Origin: Achatina immaculata
Lineage: Eukaryota; Mollusca; Gastropoda; Stylommatophora; Achatinidae
Direction: 5' to 3'
DNA: 64,000 nucleotides
NCBI GenBank assembly: GCA_009760885.1
Contig: CM019714.1
Coordinates: forward strand, 1,486,933 to 1,550,932
The notes under the pieces were generated by a model. That model saw only the letters and a list, made by a program, of their open reading frames with translations. It did not search any database and had not been told where the DNA came from. Every line of letters begins with the position of its first letter. Position 1 is the stretch's first letter. Shown piece by piece: positions 45,138 through 56,225 of the stretch. Position numbers and translations under genes: made by a program.

Positions 45138-45851
45138 ATTAAACTGAGAGAGCCAAAAGACATTCATTTACTTTTACTTGGAAAAACAGGACGGGGGAAG
45201 AGCGCCACCGGAAATAGTATTTTGGGAAGAAGAGCATTTCGGACTGGGAGTGGCATACTTTCTGTGACACATAAAGTTGAAGTTGATGTGTGTGTGTTTA
45301 ATGGTCAGATTATCAGGGTAGTGGATAGTCCACCGATTTTCTATTCCTGTTGTTGCGATGAGGACTATATCCGTTTGTTTATGAAGGAAATTGAACACTT
45401 CTTTAATCTAAATTCCCATGATTACGATGCATTTCTTCTTGTTCACAAATTAGAGTCGACAATAACAAACGAAGATATAAATGTTTTAAAATTGTATAAG
45501 AAAGTATTTGGTGAAGATTTCCTGAAAACTTTTGGTATATTAGTAGTGACTTGGGGAGATGAGTTTGATCTTTATTGTGAGGAAGTAGGAATAAACTGTA
45601 CATTTAAAGAATATTGCGACAACAAAAAGGGAAGTTTCAAAGAGATCTTGAACGAGTGCAACAAAAGAGCAGTACTCTTTGACAACAGAACAAAAGATGA
45701 GAACAAGCTCAGAGCCCAAACTGCCGACCTCATTAAGTTAGTAAACAGCGTGCGTGCTCAAGGGCGCCCGTACACAGATTCCGACTTTGCACAGACAAAA
45801 GAAGCCAGAGAGAAAATGATGGAGGAGGCAAGGAGACAGAGGATGTTTTAA
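45138..45851 (+). CDS. GIMAP-like AIG1 GTPase gene, terminal exon with a complete AIG1 domain
   Basis: 237 codons from the acceptor to TAA at 45849-45851. The G1/P-loop is GKTGRGKSATGNSILG (residues 15-30), the AIG1 signature. The G3 region is VVDSPPIF (about 61-68), where the usual DTPG is changed to DSPP, so the DxxG glycine is missing. G4 is VVTWGDEFD (about 136-144), and G5 is VLFDNRT (about 179-185). A basic, charged C-terminal helix ends EEARRQRMF. Homology and phase suggest it follows 41483-42230, giving a protein with two AIG1 domains separated by a coiled coil (at least 486 residues plus the missing start). The altered G3 suggests weak or absent hydrolysis with binding retained, an inference. 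Alternatively these are two neighbouring genes. Confidence 0.93.
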   Translation: MKLREPKDIHLLLLGKTGRGKSATGNSILGRRAFRTGSGILSVTHKVEVDVCVFNGQIIRVVDSPPIFYSCCCDEDYIRLFMKEIEHFFNLNSHDYDAFLLVHKLESTITNEDINVLKLYKKVFGEDFLKTFGILVVTWGDEFDLYCEEVGINCTFKEYCDNKKGSFKEILNECNKRAVLFDNRTKDENKLRAQTADLIKLVNSVRAQGRPYTDSDFAQTKEAREKMMEEARRQRMF

Positions 45852-45853
45852 GA

Positions 45854-45871
45854 AATAAAAAGAGTAATAAA
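45854..45871 (+). promoter_or_regulatory. Polyadenylation signals of the GIMAP-like gene
   Basis: AATAAA at 45854-45859 and again at 45866-45871, immediately after the stop codon, implying a very short 3' UTR if used. Confidence 0.5.
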
Positions 45872-45984
45872 TCTTCCCATGATGTAGAGAGTTCGGGTGA
45901 TACAATTACTGGATTATCTTATCACGAGGTTCGTATAACTTGGATTCTGAATTTAGACAGAAAGTTTACACTCAAGTATCTCTT

Positions 45985-48215
45985 GACAATGAGATGAAAT
46001 AACAAACGGAATGTTAAAAGCTATCAATAGTGACAACATGAGACAACTACCGAGAATGTTTAACAAGATTTGGAAAGACGAAAAGGTCCATTCTAAATGG
46101 AAAAAAGGAATCATTGTTAAAATACCAAAAAAAGCAACCTTATTGACTGTAACAATTGGAGAGGAGTAACCTTACTATCAGTTGTGTTAAAAGTATTTTG
46201 CAAATATTTTGAATAGATTAAAAGATATAGTGCATACCGCAATGAGAGAAGAACAAGCAGGATTTCGAAAAGGGAGAAGCTGTCTCGACCAGATCTTTAC
46301 TTTAAGAATAAATCTTGAAGAACATATTGAAAAACAAAAACCATTAATACTGAAATTCATAGACTTTAAAAAGATATTTGATAGCATGCACAGAGATTCA
46401 GTGTGGAGAATTTTTAGTCTATATGAAATACGATGTAAAATTGTCAACATCATTAAGGACTCTACAACGGATATATTTGTGCAGTCAAAACAGAAGAAGG
46501 GATGAGTGAATGGTTCCAGATTGAAACTGGCGTGAAACAAGGATTTATAGTATCTCCTGTGCTTTTTGGAATTCCAGTAGACTTCATAATGAAAAAAAAT
46601 GCTGCACAAGTAACACAGGTATTGATTGGGTACATGGGACCCAACTAGAATATCTTGATTTTACAGATGACATAACTCTTATCAGTTCATTAATTCATTC
46701 ATTTGCATGTCCCTTGCTGAACTTTGCCTCCTTAACAGCTCTCCTGTAGGCCTCTTGGTTGTGAGCAAGATGCCCTGCTGCTGATGTGATTTATAGATCA
46801 CCAACGATGTCTTGCAGCCATCTTCGCCTTGGTCTTCCTCTCTTTATTTTCCCCATTATGAAGCCTTCCAAGACAGTTTTCTCTAGATTGTCGTGACGTT
46901 TAATGTGTCCAAAATATTTAAGTTTTCTCTCTTTAATCCTCTTTACTAGCCAGCCTTCTTCAATATTAAGTTCTTGTAATATGGATATATTTGTTCTTTT
47001 TTGCCTCCATGGTATGTGAAGTACTCTTCTGTAACATTTACATTTAAAAGGCATCTATGTGTTTCTCATCTGTTTTGTTAAGTGTCCAAGTCTCACAGAC
47101 ATATGTTGCAATGGAAAAAATGCATGCCTTAAAAATCTTATTTTTGTAGTTCTGTCTGTTCCTCTCCACAGATTCTTTAGTTGTTTTACTTTCTGAAGGG
47201 TGATAGATGTCCTCTTTTTAATTTCCCTCATTGTATCTCCATTATTAGTTAGCAGTGATCCAAGATATTCGAAACTCTCCACTTCTTCCAGTTTGTCCTC
47301 ATTGATACATATTTCAGCTGCCTTGTTTATTTTGTCCGTTGTCATCAATTTAGTTTTCTTAGCATTACGATAGAGCTTTTGCTCTTCTCTGTTCTTACGT
47401 ACTGACATAATTAGTTTTTCCATTCCTTTTATCAGTAACAATGTGAATTCAATTCAAGAAAAAAACCCCAGACATCCAGTCTTCACTGGGTAGTAAAATA
47501 GAACTTGAAATTAACAAGGAGAAAACAAAAATAATGAAAATTTCCCTTAATCAAAATGGAAAAATACACGTAGAAGGGACAGATGTTGAATAAGTCAAAC
47601 CAATTTGTATACCTTGGCAGCTACATAGACCAGGATCGTGACACCAGAAAGGAAGTTAGAATTAGAATTGCAAAAGCAGCATCGATCTTCAAGAATATTG
47701 AGAACATATGGAATTCAAAAGCCATAAGCACAAAAACCAGTTTATGACTATTCAATTCAAATGTAATATCCACCCTCATTTATGCATGCGAAAGCTGGAA
47801 TACAACTAAAGAAATAGACAAGAAATTAGACTTTGAAAACAAATGCCTAAGGAAGATGTTCGGCATCAAGTAGAACGAATTCAAGAACAATGCAGATGAC
47901 TGAACAACAACCAGTCTCATGGGTGATCAGGAAAAGGAGATGGACATATGTTGGTCACTTGATGAGAAGAAATGATCAGAGAATCTTACAAGAAGCTATC
48001 AAGTGGAACACAACAGACCCAAGAAAATGAGGCCTACCACGGAAAACTCTAAAGAATATATTGTTAAGAGAGGTCAAATTAATAGATATAAAATCCCTTG
48101 ATGATGTTGAAAAGCTCGCCGAAAACAAGAAAAATTGGCAAACTATCTTGCTAGCCCCGTGGCGTTTAACGGAACGGGAAGGGTATAAGTTAAGATATAG
48201 GATAAGATATAAGAT
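45985..48215 (+). mobile_element. LINE family B, largest copy, interrupted by LINE A
   Basis: RT palm region: MREEQAGFRKGRSCLDQIFT and LILKFIDFKKIFDSMHRDSV (46239-46410), then TGVKQGFIVSPVLF in another frame and the catalytic-box equivalent LDFTDDITLIS at about 46650-46686. After the LINE A insert it resumes with NNVNSIQEK, then INKEKTKIMKISLNQNGKIH, YLGSYIDQD, ISTLIYACESWNTTKE, KWNEFKNN and the basic C-terminus, ending GTTTAACGGAACGGGAAGGG and an ATAAGATATAAGAT tail. Several stops and frameshifts; inactive. The YADD-type box reads TDDI. Confidence 0.9.
46687..47428 (-). mobile_element. LINE family A, 3' fragment inserted in LINE B
   Basis: Minus strand: KGMEKLIMSVRKNREEQKLY, the ICINEDKLEEVESFEYLGSL block, TDRTTKIRFLRHAFFP, the KCYRRVLHIPW block, and a continuous basic end (KYFGHIKRHDNLEKTVLEGF, KIKRGRPRRRWLQDIVGDL), with the TGAATGAATTAATGAA tail at about 46687. 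The 8-bp repeat TTATCAGT flanks it (46679-46686 and 47429-47436). Joining the flanks restores LINE B reading. Confidence 0.92.
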
Positions 48216-48895
48216 CTCATGACAAAAACCTGATGTTGACATCTTACATTAGGTGTAAGTAGATGAGCTGGACGTAGATAACAGTGAGTGAGGAAATAGA
48301 AGAAAAAGTTTTCAATGATTCATTTATTTATTGAATTTTTTCAACTTCTTTGGTGCTCCAAAATGTATTACCTTCTGTTTCGTGTCACCTGGTCACACCT
48401 TGACTTTCTCTTGGTTTCCACTTTCTCTAAAAAAAAAATCGATTTATGAAACAAATCAGTTTATTCGGATAAAATTATAGAAATAAAAAGCTTGACCACT
48501 TTATGCTACTTTTAGAGACAAAAAAACAAGTCACTTTATTTGGGTGGATTTTATATAAATAATAAAGAAGCTCATTCATTTAATGCAAATTATAGAATTA
48601 ATAATCAAGTCCATTTGGTAAAAATTATAGAAATAATAAAGATGTTGTATTATATTGTATTATATTATATTATATTATATTATATTATATTATATTATAT
48701 TACATTACATTTTTTCTATACTAATGTTACTACAGAAAGAGCTGTGAGCTTTATCCACTGTGTTGTTTAGTGGCGACCAGTTGAATTATCTGTCCTAAGT
48801 TTATCCGAACTAAAAACCAACAGTTTGCAGAAAACTAATGTTCAACGTGTAAAATGTGAAACTACTTTACACTACTGATACGAAGAAAATCATTT
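48216..48895. other. No gene seen; ATATT microsatellite
   Basis: (TATAT)n-type repeat TATTATATTATATTATATTA at about 48646-48708; otherwise AT-rich unique DNA. Confidence 0.5.
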
Positions 48896-48897
48896 TG

Positions 48898-50418
48898 CAC
48901 TGTGTGAAAAAAGTAAGTGTGCAATGCTATAAAAACCACATTGAACGTGCTCAGGTGATGACTGAAATAAAATTTGGCACACATTATGTTTGATTATCCA
49001 ATAACAGTTAAAAATGACAATTTTCAGGCCAGTCACATGTCACCAAAAAAAAAGTGAAAAAAAAACCTCACCTAATGTGGCTAAATACCCTAAGAAAAGA
49101 AAATCAGGGCTCCAATATCGTGTGTGTCCTCCTCGGGCAGTTATCACTGCTTGACACCGCATTCTCATCGAACCAATGACAAGTTGTATCAATTGTTGAA
49201 GCATGTTATTCCATTCTTCTTGCAACACTTGGGCTAATTCTTGGCGGTTTCCAGGACGACTGTGTCGTCTTCGCAACCTGCGGTCCAGTTCATCCCAAAT
49301 GTGCTCGATAGGTGATAGGTCCGGTGAAACTGCTGGCTATGGCAAGACAGTAATCTGATGCTCCTGAAAGTGGTCCCTGACCACACGTCCGACATGTGGA
49401 CGAGCGTTATCCTTGCTGCATTATCACGCCTTGTCCATTAGCATCCAGAAAAGGCATTACGTATCGTGCAGTGATTTCGTCCCTATGTCATAAACCTGTA
49501 AGGTTGCCATTGAGGAAGACTATGTTTGTTCGGCCAGCATAGGAAATTCCTCCCCAAACCATTATACTGCCTCCTCTCCTCCTATCCACCTCTAACACAC
49601 AGTTATTCGCAAAGCGTTCCCCTCTTCGCATGTACACTAAAGCACACCCATCATGGCCTTGCAGACAGAATCTGGACCTATCAGTGAATAGGATTCGTCT
49701 CCATTGATGACAGGGCCATGCCACGTGGTGCTTGGCCCAGGTCAAGCGGATTTGTCTGTGGCGATCTGTCAGTACTGGTCTAATAGCTGGCCTATGAGGT
49801 AAGAGATTTAACTCTCTGTTTCGCACTGTCCTGCCCGACACGCGTCTTAAACCTGGAATGTTGCCAGCAGTCTATGTTGCCTGGAGAAACCTGTTACGAA
49901 GGTGCATGAGGTGGATGTGGCGGTCTTGTGCAAGGGTGGTAACTCGTGGTCTGCCGCTTCTATGGCGGTCAGCAACGGAACCATTCTGGTTAAAACGACT
50001 TTGAAGGCGTGATATTGTGTTTCTGTGAACATTAAAATATTGAGATACTACTGCTACTGTTGATCCAGCAATTTTTCTCGCTGATGTTCATTCAATCTTG
50101 GCATGATGAAAAAAGATGTTTATGCTGGAATTCCACTACTCCTTTCTTCAACGATTACGTGATGAGATCTCTGAGAACAGAATTACACACTTACCCTTAT
50201 TTTATCCGTGATCAGTAACCAATCAGTGATCACTGTTCGTGATTTCACTGGAGCTGTGGTTATCTCCACATGAATAATGCGATCGACTTCGTGCAGCACA
50301 GGGAAGTGACAACACTCAGACAAAACTCTGTGCCAAATTTGATTTCATTTCACTCATGACAACGTGATTGGTGCGCTTGATACCACTGTACACTTACTTT
50401 TTTTTCCCGTGACTATAG
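48898..50418 (-). mobile_element. Tc1/mariner-like element, copy 1 (about 1.5 kb)
   Basis: Inverted ends are visible: left GTGTGAAAAAAGTAAGTGTG (about 48902) and the reverse complement of the right end CACGGGAAAAAAAAGTAAGT (right end about 50380-50417) share GAAAAAAGTAAGTGT. The transposase lies inside on the minus strand. The 5' region contains a single 39-bp segment (50291-50330) which is expanded to 13 units in copy 2. Confidence 0.85.
49046..50104 (-). pseudogene. Tc1/mariner (IS630 superfamily) transposase, dead
   Basis: Minus strand from ATG at 50104: N-terminal paired-type HTH (VAVVSQYFNVHRNTISRLQS), GRPRVTTLAQDRHI, SGRTVRN, catalytic-region RRILFTDRSRFCLQGHDG (catalytic Asp kept, the following Glu of the common DES triplet is Arg), GGISYAGRTN, and the SPDLSPIEHIWDELDRRLRR block holding the third catalytic residue. 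The family cuts and pastes DNA at TA sites. In-frame stops (for example near 49930 and 49330) and frameshifts make it inactive. Confidence 0.92.
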
Positions 50419-50685
50419 ATGTTTTCAGAGAAGTTACAGAACAGCGAAAATTAGGTTTAAAAGAACATAAGAGAAGATAATCAGAATTATTAGGACATTT
50501 CATGAGAGACTGAACTTACAGAATGTGATTAAGTACTGAAAAACTCAGAGAAATAAAAGGAGAAAGAGACACAAAGAAAAATAACAGAGAAGAGCAACTG
50601 GACTGTATCTGCAGGTGCTCTTTGGACGACAGCAGAGTTTTTACTGATAGACTTGCTTCCAGTGAGGGAGATATTATGATGGCAA
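50419..50685. other. No gene seen
   Basis: Purine-rich unique DNA. Confidence 0.45.
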
Positions 50686-50689
50686 GTCT

Positions 50690-51105
50690 GAGAGTGTGAC
50701 TACAATTCTGAGAGTGTGACTGCAAGTCTGTGACTGCAAGTCTGAGAGTGTGCCTGTAATTTTGAGAATGTGACAGGAAGTCTGAGAGTGTGCCTGTAAT
50801 TTTGAGAGTGTGACTGCAATTTTGAGAGTGTGACTGGAAGTTTGAGAGTGTGACTGCAATTTTGAGAGTGTGACTGCAATTTTGAGAGTGTGACTGGAAG
50901 TCTAAGAGTGTGCCTGCAATTTTGAGAGTGTGACTGGAAGTCTGAGAGTGTGCCTGTAATTTTGAGAGTGTGACTGGAATTTTGAGAGTGTGACTGGAAG
51001 TCTGAGACTGTGCCTGTAATTTTGAGAGTGTGACTGCAATTTTGAGAGTGTGACTGGAAGTCTAAGAGTGTGTCTGTAAGTCTGAGAGTATGCCTGCAAG
51101 TCTGG
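50690..51105. repeat. 20-bp minisatellite
   Basis: About 21 units of TCTGAGAGTGTGACTGCAAG and the variant TTTGAGAGTGTGACTGGAAG. Minus-strand frames (QSHSQN type) are repeat artefacts. Confidence 0.95.
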
Positions 51106-51309
51106 GTTGTGGTGGTAACTAGCCTGACAGCTTCTAGAAGAGCAGTTGGCTCAGTCTGACAGTTGGTTACCGGAGGTCTGAATGAACAGTTGCCTTTCAG
51201 ATCAACATGTGGTACCACTAAGCAAAGATAAACGTAAAAAAAGACACCAAAAACATAAACAACCTGCAAACTGATTATCCACTTTATAAGTGTACTCCAC
51301 AAACATGAC

Positions 51310-51795
51310 AAACTAACGTGTCTTACTCAAACTTGAAGAGCCAGTGCTACCAACAAGAAAATGAAGCTATGTTTACTAAGGGCTTACATATTCTCAGTGG
51401 CAGCGTACCAATGTGAAACATGGACACTTAACAAATCACTGGAAAAGAGAATAACAACATTTGAAATGAAATGTTATAGGAGGGAACTTAGGACAACTTG
51501 GATAGAAAGAAAATCAAATCAAGAGATACTGACAGGATTAGTATTGTTGAAAACTGGCTTGTAAACACCATCAAAGAAACATAAGATACTTCGGCCACAT
51601 CAGGAGACACAACAGCTTGGGAAGGTTGATAGAAAAAGGCATAAGTGCCCGGCAAAAGAGAAAAAGAGCGACCTCACAGCAGGTGGGCTCAGGACATCAC
51701 TGAAAGTCTGAATATGTCATTGCGAGATGATCAACTTGTTGAAGACCGCATTGCATGCAAGGAGGTGATGAAATGTACAACATTCTGAAAAGGAA
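51310..51795 (+). mobile_element. LINE family F, 3' fragment (duplication copy 1)
   Basis: KLCLLRAYIFSVAAYQCETW, TLNKSLEKRITTFEMKCYRR and ELRTTWIERKSNQEIL in one frame, then a frameshift to NWLVNTI, YFGHIRRHNS and a basic block, ending near CAACATTCTGAAAAGG. Non-LTR retrotransposon C-terminus; inactive. Confidence 0.85.
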
Positions 51796-52485
51796 TAGGT
51801 TAAATGACGAGACTAAGACAAGAGATCGAAGCAGTCCGTACTTGACTCTTATTATTTAGGAAGTATTTTATTAATAAACCATGTAACCGTTGTTTTCCTG
51901 GGCAATACTTAATTTTCTTAGATGATTATCCCATAAAAAAAAACAGACTAAGACAAAGAAAACTAAGTAAAAGAAATATTAATTCAGAGTGTCTGAGCTG
52001 GGTTATAAGATTTAGAATTTCCCCTTTAAAAGAAATAAGAACAGAACGACTCCCGGGCTGATTTTAAAAAGCTGCAGGCAAAAAAAAAATTAATAAATTG
52101 GCCTAAAAGGTGTAGATAAAAATATTCACTGTTTCAGAGTGTCAAGAAGGAGGCAAAAATGTTCAGAGAAAATGAACTCAACTGTAAAATGTAGCATTTT
52201 ACTTTTAATTAAAGAAATATTTTTCCTTTGCATTATTTTAAAAGCGTATGTACAAGTATATACATTTGATTGATATTTTACGCGTAATAAAAAATAAAGC
52301 TTTGCTTAAAATATTTACTTTTCTTTCTAAATATTCCTTTATTCACTTTATACATTTACCTATAAATTTCTAATCTTTTTGTTATCGTGATCTGTCACGT
52401 AAAAACTTTTTTTTAAACACGTTTAATTTTTTTCCTAGTTTTATGCTCTGACACCTTAAACTTTACGTGTTTTAGTCCTGCCATA
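51796..52485. other. No gene seen
   Basis: AT-rich DNA within the duplication; counterpart at about 54505-55187. Confidence 0.5.
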
Positions 52486-52780
52486 CTCTGTCACATATAA
52501 ACGCTAAGATATTTTCTTTTATTATTGCTAAAATATGTCATATATAAACGCTAAGTTATTTTGTTTTATTACTGCTAAAATATGTCACATATAAACGCTA
52601 AGTTATTTTGTTTTATTACTGCTAAAATATGTCACATATAAACGCTAAGTTATTTTGTTTTATTACTGCTAAAATATGTCACATATAAACGCTAAGTTAT
52701 TTTCTTTTATTACTGCTAAAATATGTCACATATAAACGCTAAGTTATTTTCTTTTATTATTGCCATACTCTGTCACATAT
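52486..52780. repeat. 47-bp minisatellite (copy 1)
   Basis: Six units of GCTAAAATATGTCACATATA, AACGCTAAGTTATTTTGTTT and TATTACT (52574 and 52621 are consecutive starts). Confidence 0.93.
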
Positions 52781-52899
52781 AAAAGTCAAACGCTCCAGAT
52801 GCGTGGACTTCTCTTTGTTTCTCATGTTTTCTCTGAAATGTTAATTTTCTCATTACAGAAGTCTTCTTCTTCTTCTTCAACATTCCATAAATTTAATGC

Positions 52900-53215
52900 T
52901 CTGTTCCTCATGATTAAGATGAGATGTTGGTGATAACTCTCTGTTCCTCATGATTAAGATGAGATGTTGGTGATAACTCTCTGTTCCTCATGATTAAGAT
53001 CAGATGCTGATGATAACTCTGTTCCACATGATTAAGATGAGATGTTGGTAATAACTCTCTGTTCCTCATGATTAAGATCAGATGTTGATGATAACTCTGT
53101 TCCTCATGATTAAGATGAGATGTTAGTGATAACTCTCTGTTCCTCATGATTACGATGAGATGTTGGTGATAACTCTCTGTTCCTCATGATTACGATGAGA
53201 TGTTGGTGATAACAG
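52900..53215. repeat. 40-bp minisatellite (copy 1), about 8 units
   Basis: TCTCTGTTCCTCATGATTAA, GATGAGATGTTGGTGATAAC. The paired array in copy 2 (55600-55950) has about nine units. Confidence 0.93.
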
Positions 53216-53359
53216 TCTGGTTTTTGTTTAAATTTTCTTTTAAAAAATACGCAGCAACAAAAAAGAAAAAAGTTTCTGTCTACTGGTCCGTTTGATTACA
53301 TACTGTCCTGTAAAGACACTGGGTGAAATGGGAGGCGGAAGTCTTCTCTTTTTTAAAAG

Positions 53360-53610
53360 GTTTACTAATCTGGTGGTACGGGGTTCAAGTCCCAATAGAA
53401 GATTTTTTTCTGGTACACAGCAAAAGAGCTCCACCCAGCCTCTAAAACTAGGTACCAGAGAAATCAGGGAAGCTAAATGCGACCAGGCATGATACTGACC
53501 ACGCCAGACTTTCATGTGCCGAAGGTCTTGGAAATACTGTCCTAACACGGCACCCCCAGTATGTCTTAATAGGATGGAGACGGTAATTTTATATTTACAT
53601 TGGGGGCGGT
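53360..53610 (+). mobile_element. SINE S2
   Basis: Partial tRNA-like head (GGTTTACTAATCTGGTGGTA, box B GGTTCAAGTCCC), body GGTACCAGAGAAATCAGGGA, GCGACCAGGCATGATACTGA, and a 3' end near TAATTTTATATTTACATT. The segmental duplication boundary (53488) falls inside it. Confidence 0.85.
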
Positions 53611-53879
53611 GCAGTGGATTAAAACAGAATGGCTGATCTACATGGTGTGAATCTCTAAATAGTTTTGCACCAGCTTACAAAAATGGCTTTTTAAAATTCT
53701 TAGTGTATCTATCTAATGACCTTGATTTATTTTACTGTATGTATCTAATTTCATATCATAATTTCAAATAATAATTGTATGTATCTAATTAATAATGCAG
53801 AAATCAGCGGAATTCCGTTTGATCTGTTACATATCATGTACCGGGAGTTGGGCATAAGGCTAACAACCTTATCCTGGGA
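53611..53879. other. No gene seen
   Basis: AT-rich spacer between the duplication copies. Confidence 0.45.
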
Positions 53880-54500
53880 CCTATCTAGAGGTGATTCCAG
53901 GTGGGAAAAAAAGATATCGTTACCGAAACTCGCAGAGAAACCAACCGAGCATCAGGGATGCCAACTCCGAGGAGCTCATTCGTCGGCCCCAAACATGTGA
54001 CAAGGAATGGATTCTGGAATGTGAGAACGACGGTAGCACCAACAAAAACTACTCAGGTCATCAAAGAAATGGAGAGATACCATCTAGACATACTGGGCAT
54101 CAGCGAAATGCGATGGCCAGAAGCAGGTAAAAGATCGGCGGAAAACGGTAAGTTAATAATATTTGAAATGAAATGTTATAGGAGGGAACTTAGGACAACT
54201 TGGATAGAAAGAAAATCAAATCAAGAGATACTGACAGGATTAGTATTGTTGAAAACTGGCTTGTAAACACCATCAAAGAAACATAAGATACTTCGGCCAC
54301 ATCAGGAGACACAACAGCTTGGAAAGGTTGATAGAAAAAGGCATAAGTGCCCGGCAAAAGAGAAAAAGAGCGACCTCACAGCAGGTGGGCTCAGGACATC
54401 ACTGAAAGTCTGAATATGTCATTGCGAGATGATCAACTTGTTGAAGACCGCATTGCATGCAGAGAGGTGGTGAAAGGTACAACATTCTGAAAAGGAAGAG
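53880..54500 (+). mobile_element. LINE family F: endonuclease start fused to C-terminus
   Basis: 53901-54150 encodes the beginning of an APE-type endonuclease (RNGFWNVRTTVAPTKTTQVI, KEMERYHLDILGISEMRWPE). It joins at about 54150-54165 directly to the LINE C-terminal region (FEMKCYRRELRTTWIERKSN) in the same frame. Everything between (rest of the endonuclease and all RT) is missing, so this is an internally deleted LINE or a rearrangement at the duplication edge. Confidence 0.82.
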
Positions 54501-55187
54501 GTTAAATGACGAGACTAAATCAAGAGACCGAAGCAGTCCGTACTTGACTCTTATTATTTAGGAAGTATTTTGTTAACAAACCATGTAACCGTTGTTTTCC
54601 TGGGCAATACTTAATTTTCTTAGATGATTATCCCATAAAAAACAGACTAAGACAAAGAAAACTAAGTAAAAGAAATATTAATTCAGAGTGTCTGAGCTTG
54701 GTTATAAGATTTAGAATTTCCCCTTTAAAAGAAATAAGAACAGAACGACTCCTGGGCTGATTTTAAAAAGCTGCAGGCAAAAAAAAATTAATAAATTGGC
54801 CTAAAAGGTGTAGATAAAAATATTCACTGTTTCAGAGTGTCAAGAAGGAGGCAAAAATGTTCAGAGAAAATGAACTTAACTGTAAAATGTAGCATTTTAC
54901 TTTTAATTAAAGAAATATTTTTCCTTTGCATTATTTTAAAAGCGTATGTACAAGTATATACATTTGATTGATATTTTACGCGTAATAAAAAATAAAGCTT
55001 TGCTTAAAATATTTACTTTTCTTTCTAAATATTCCTTTATTCACTTTATACATTTACCTATAAATTTCTAATCTTTTTGTTATCGTGATCTGTCACGTAA
55101 AAACTTTTTTTTAAACACGTTTAATTTTTTTCCTAGTTTTATGCTCTGCCACCTTAAACTTTACGTGTTTTAGTCCTGCCATACTCT

Positions 55188-55480
55188 GTCACATATAAAC
55201 GCTAAGATATTTTCTTTTATTATTGCTAAAATATGTCATATATAAACGCTAAGTTATTTTGTTTTATTACTGCTAAAATATGTCACATATAAACGCTAAG
55301 TTATTTTGTTTTATTACTGCTAAAATATGTCACATATAAACGCTAAGTTATTTTGTTTTATTACTGCTAAAATATGTCACATATAAACGCTAAGTTATTT
55401 TGTTTTATTACTGCTAAAATATGTCACATATAAACGCTAAGTTATTTTGTTTTATTATTGCCATACTCTGTCACATATAA
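55188..55480. repeat. 47-bp minisatellite (copy 2)
   Basis: Same unit and about six copies as at 52486-52780. Confidence 0.93.
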
Positions 55481-55599
55481 AAGTCAAACGCTCCAGATGC
55501 GTGGACTTCTCTTTGTTTCTCATGTTTTCTCTGAAATGTTAATTTTCTCATTACAGAAGTCTTCTTCTTCTTCTTCAACATTCCATAAATTTAATGCTC

Positions 55600-55950
55600 T
55601 GTTCCTCATGATTAAGATGAGATGTTGGTGATAACTCTCTGTTCCTCATGATTAAGATGAGATGTTGGTGATAACTCTCTGTTCCTCATGATTAAGATGA
55701 GATGTTGGTGATAACTCTCTGTTCCTCATGATTAAGTTCAGATGCTGATGATAACTCTGTTCCACATGATTAAGATGAGATGTTGGTAATAACTCTCTGT
55801 TCCTCATGATTAAGATCAGATGTTGATGATAACTCTGTTCCTCATGATTAAGATGAGATGTTGGTGATAACTCTCTGTTCCTCATGATTAAGATGAGATG
55901 TTGGTGATAACTCTCTGTTCCTCATGATTACGATGAGATGTTGGTGATAA
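55600..55950. repeat. 40-bp minisatellite (copy 2), about 9 units
   Basis: Counterpart of 52900-53215 with one extra unit. Confidence 0.93.
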
Positions 55951-56095
55951 CAGTCTGGTTTTTGTTTAAATTTTCTTTTAAAAAATACGCAGCAACAAAA
56001 AAGAAAAAAGTTTCTGTCTACTGGTCCGTTTGATTACATACTGTCCTGTAAAGACACTGGGTGAAATGGGAGGCGGAAGTCTTCTCTTTTTTAAA

Positions 56096-56225
56096 AGGTT
56101 TACTAATCTGGTGGTACGGGGTTCAAGTCCCATAGAAGATTTTTTTCTGGTACACAGCAAAAGAGCTCCACCCAGCCTCTAAAACTAGGTACCAGAGAAA
56201 TCAGGGAAGCTAAATGCGACCAGGC
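56096..56225 (+). mobile_element. SINE S2, truncated at the duplication end
   Basis: Identical start to 53360-53488 apart from one A, cut at GCGACCAGGC. Confidence 0.85.

Larger units (their letters stand above)
51459..53488 (+). repeat. Segmental duplication copy 1 (about 2.03 kb)
   Basis: From ATTTGAAATGAAATGTTATA to AGCTAAATGCGACCAGGC; matched by 54161-56225. It contains the LINE F end, a 47-bp array, a 40-bp array and the start of a SINE S2. Confidence 0.95.
54161..56225 (+). repeat. Segmental duplication copy 2 (about 2.07 kb)
   Basis: Near-identical to 51459-53488, 2.7 kb downstream, with a 672-bp spacer. Differences include a few substitutions, A-run length changes and one additional 40-bp unit. 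It ends within SINE S2 at GACCAGGC, where a Ty3/gypsy fragment starts. Confidence 0.95.
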
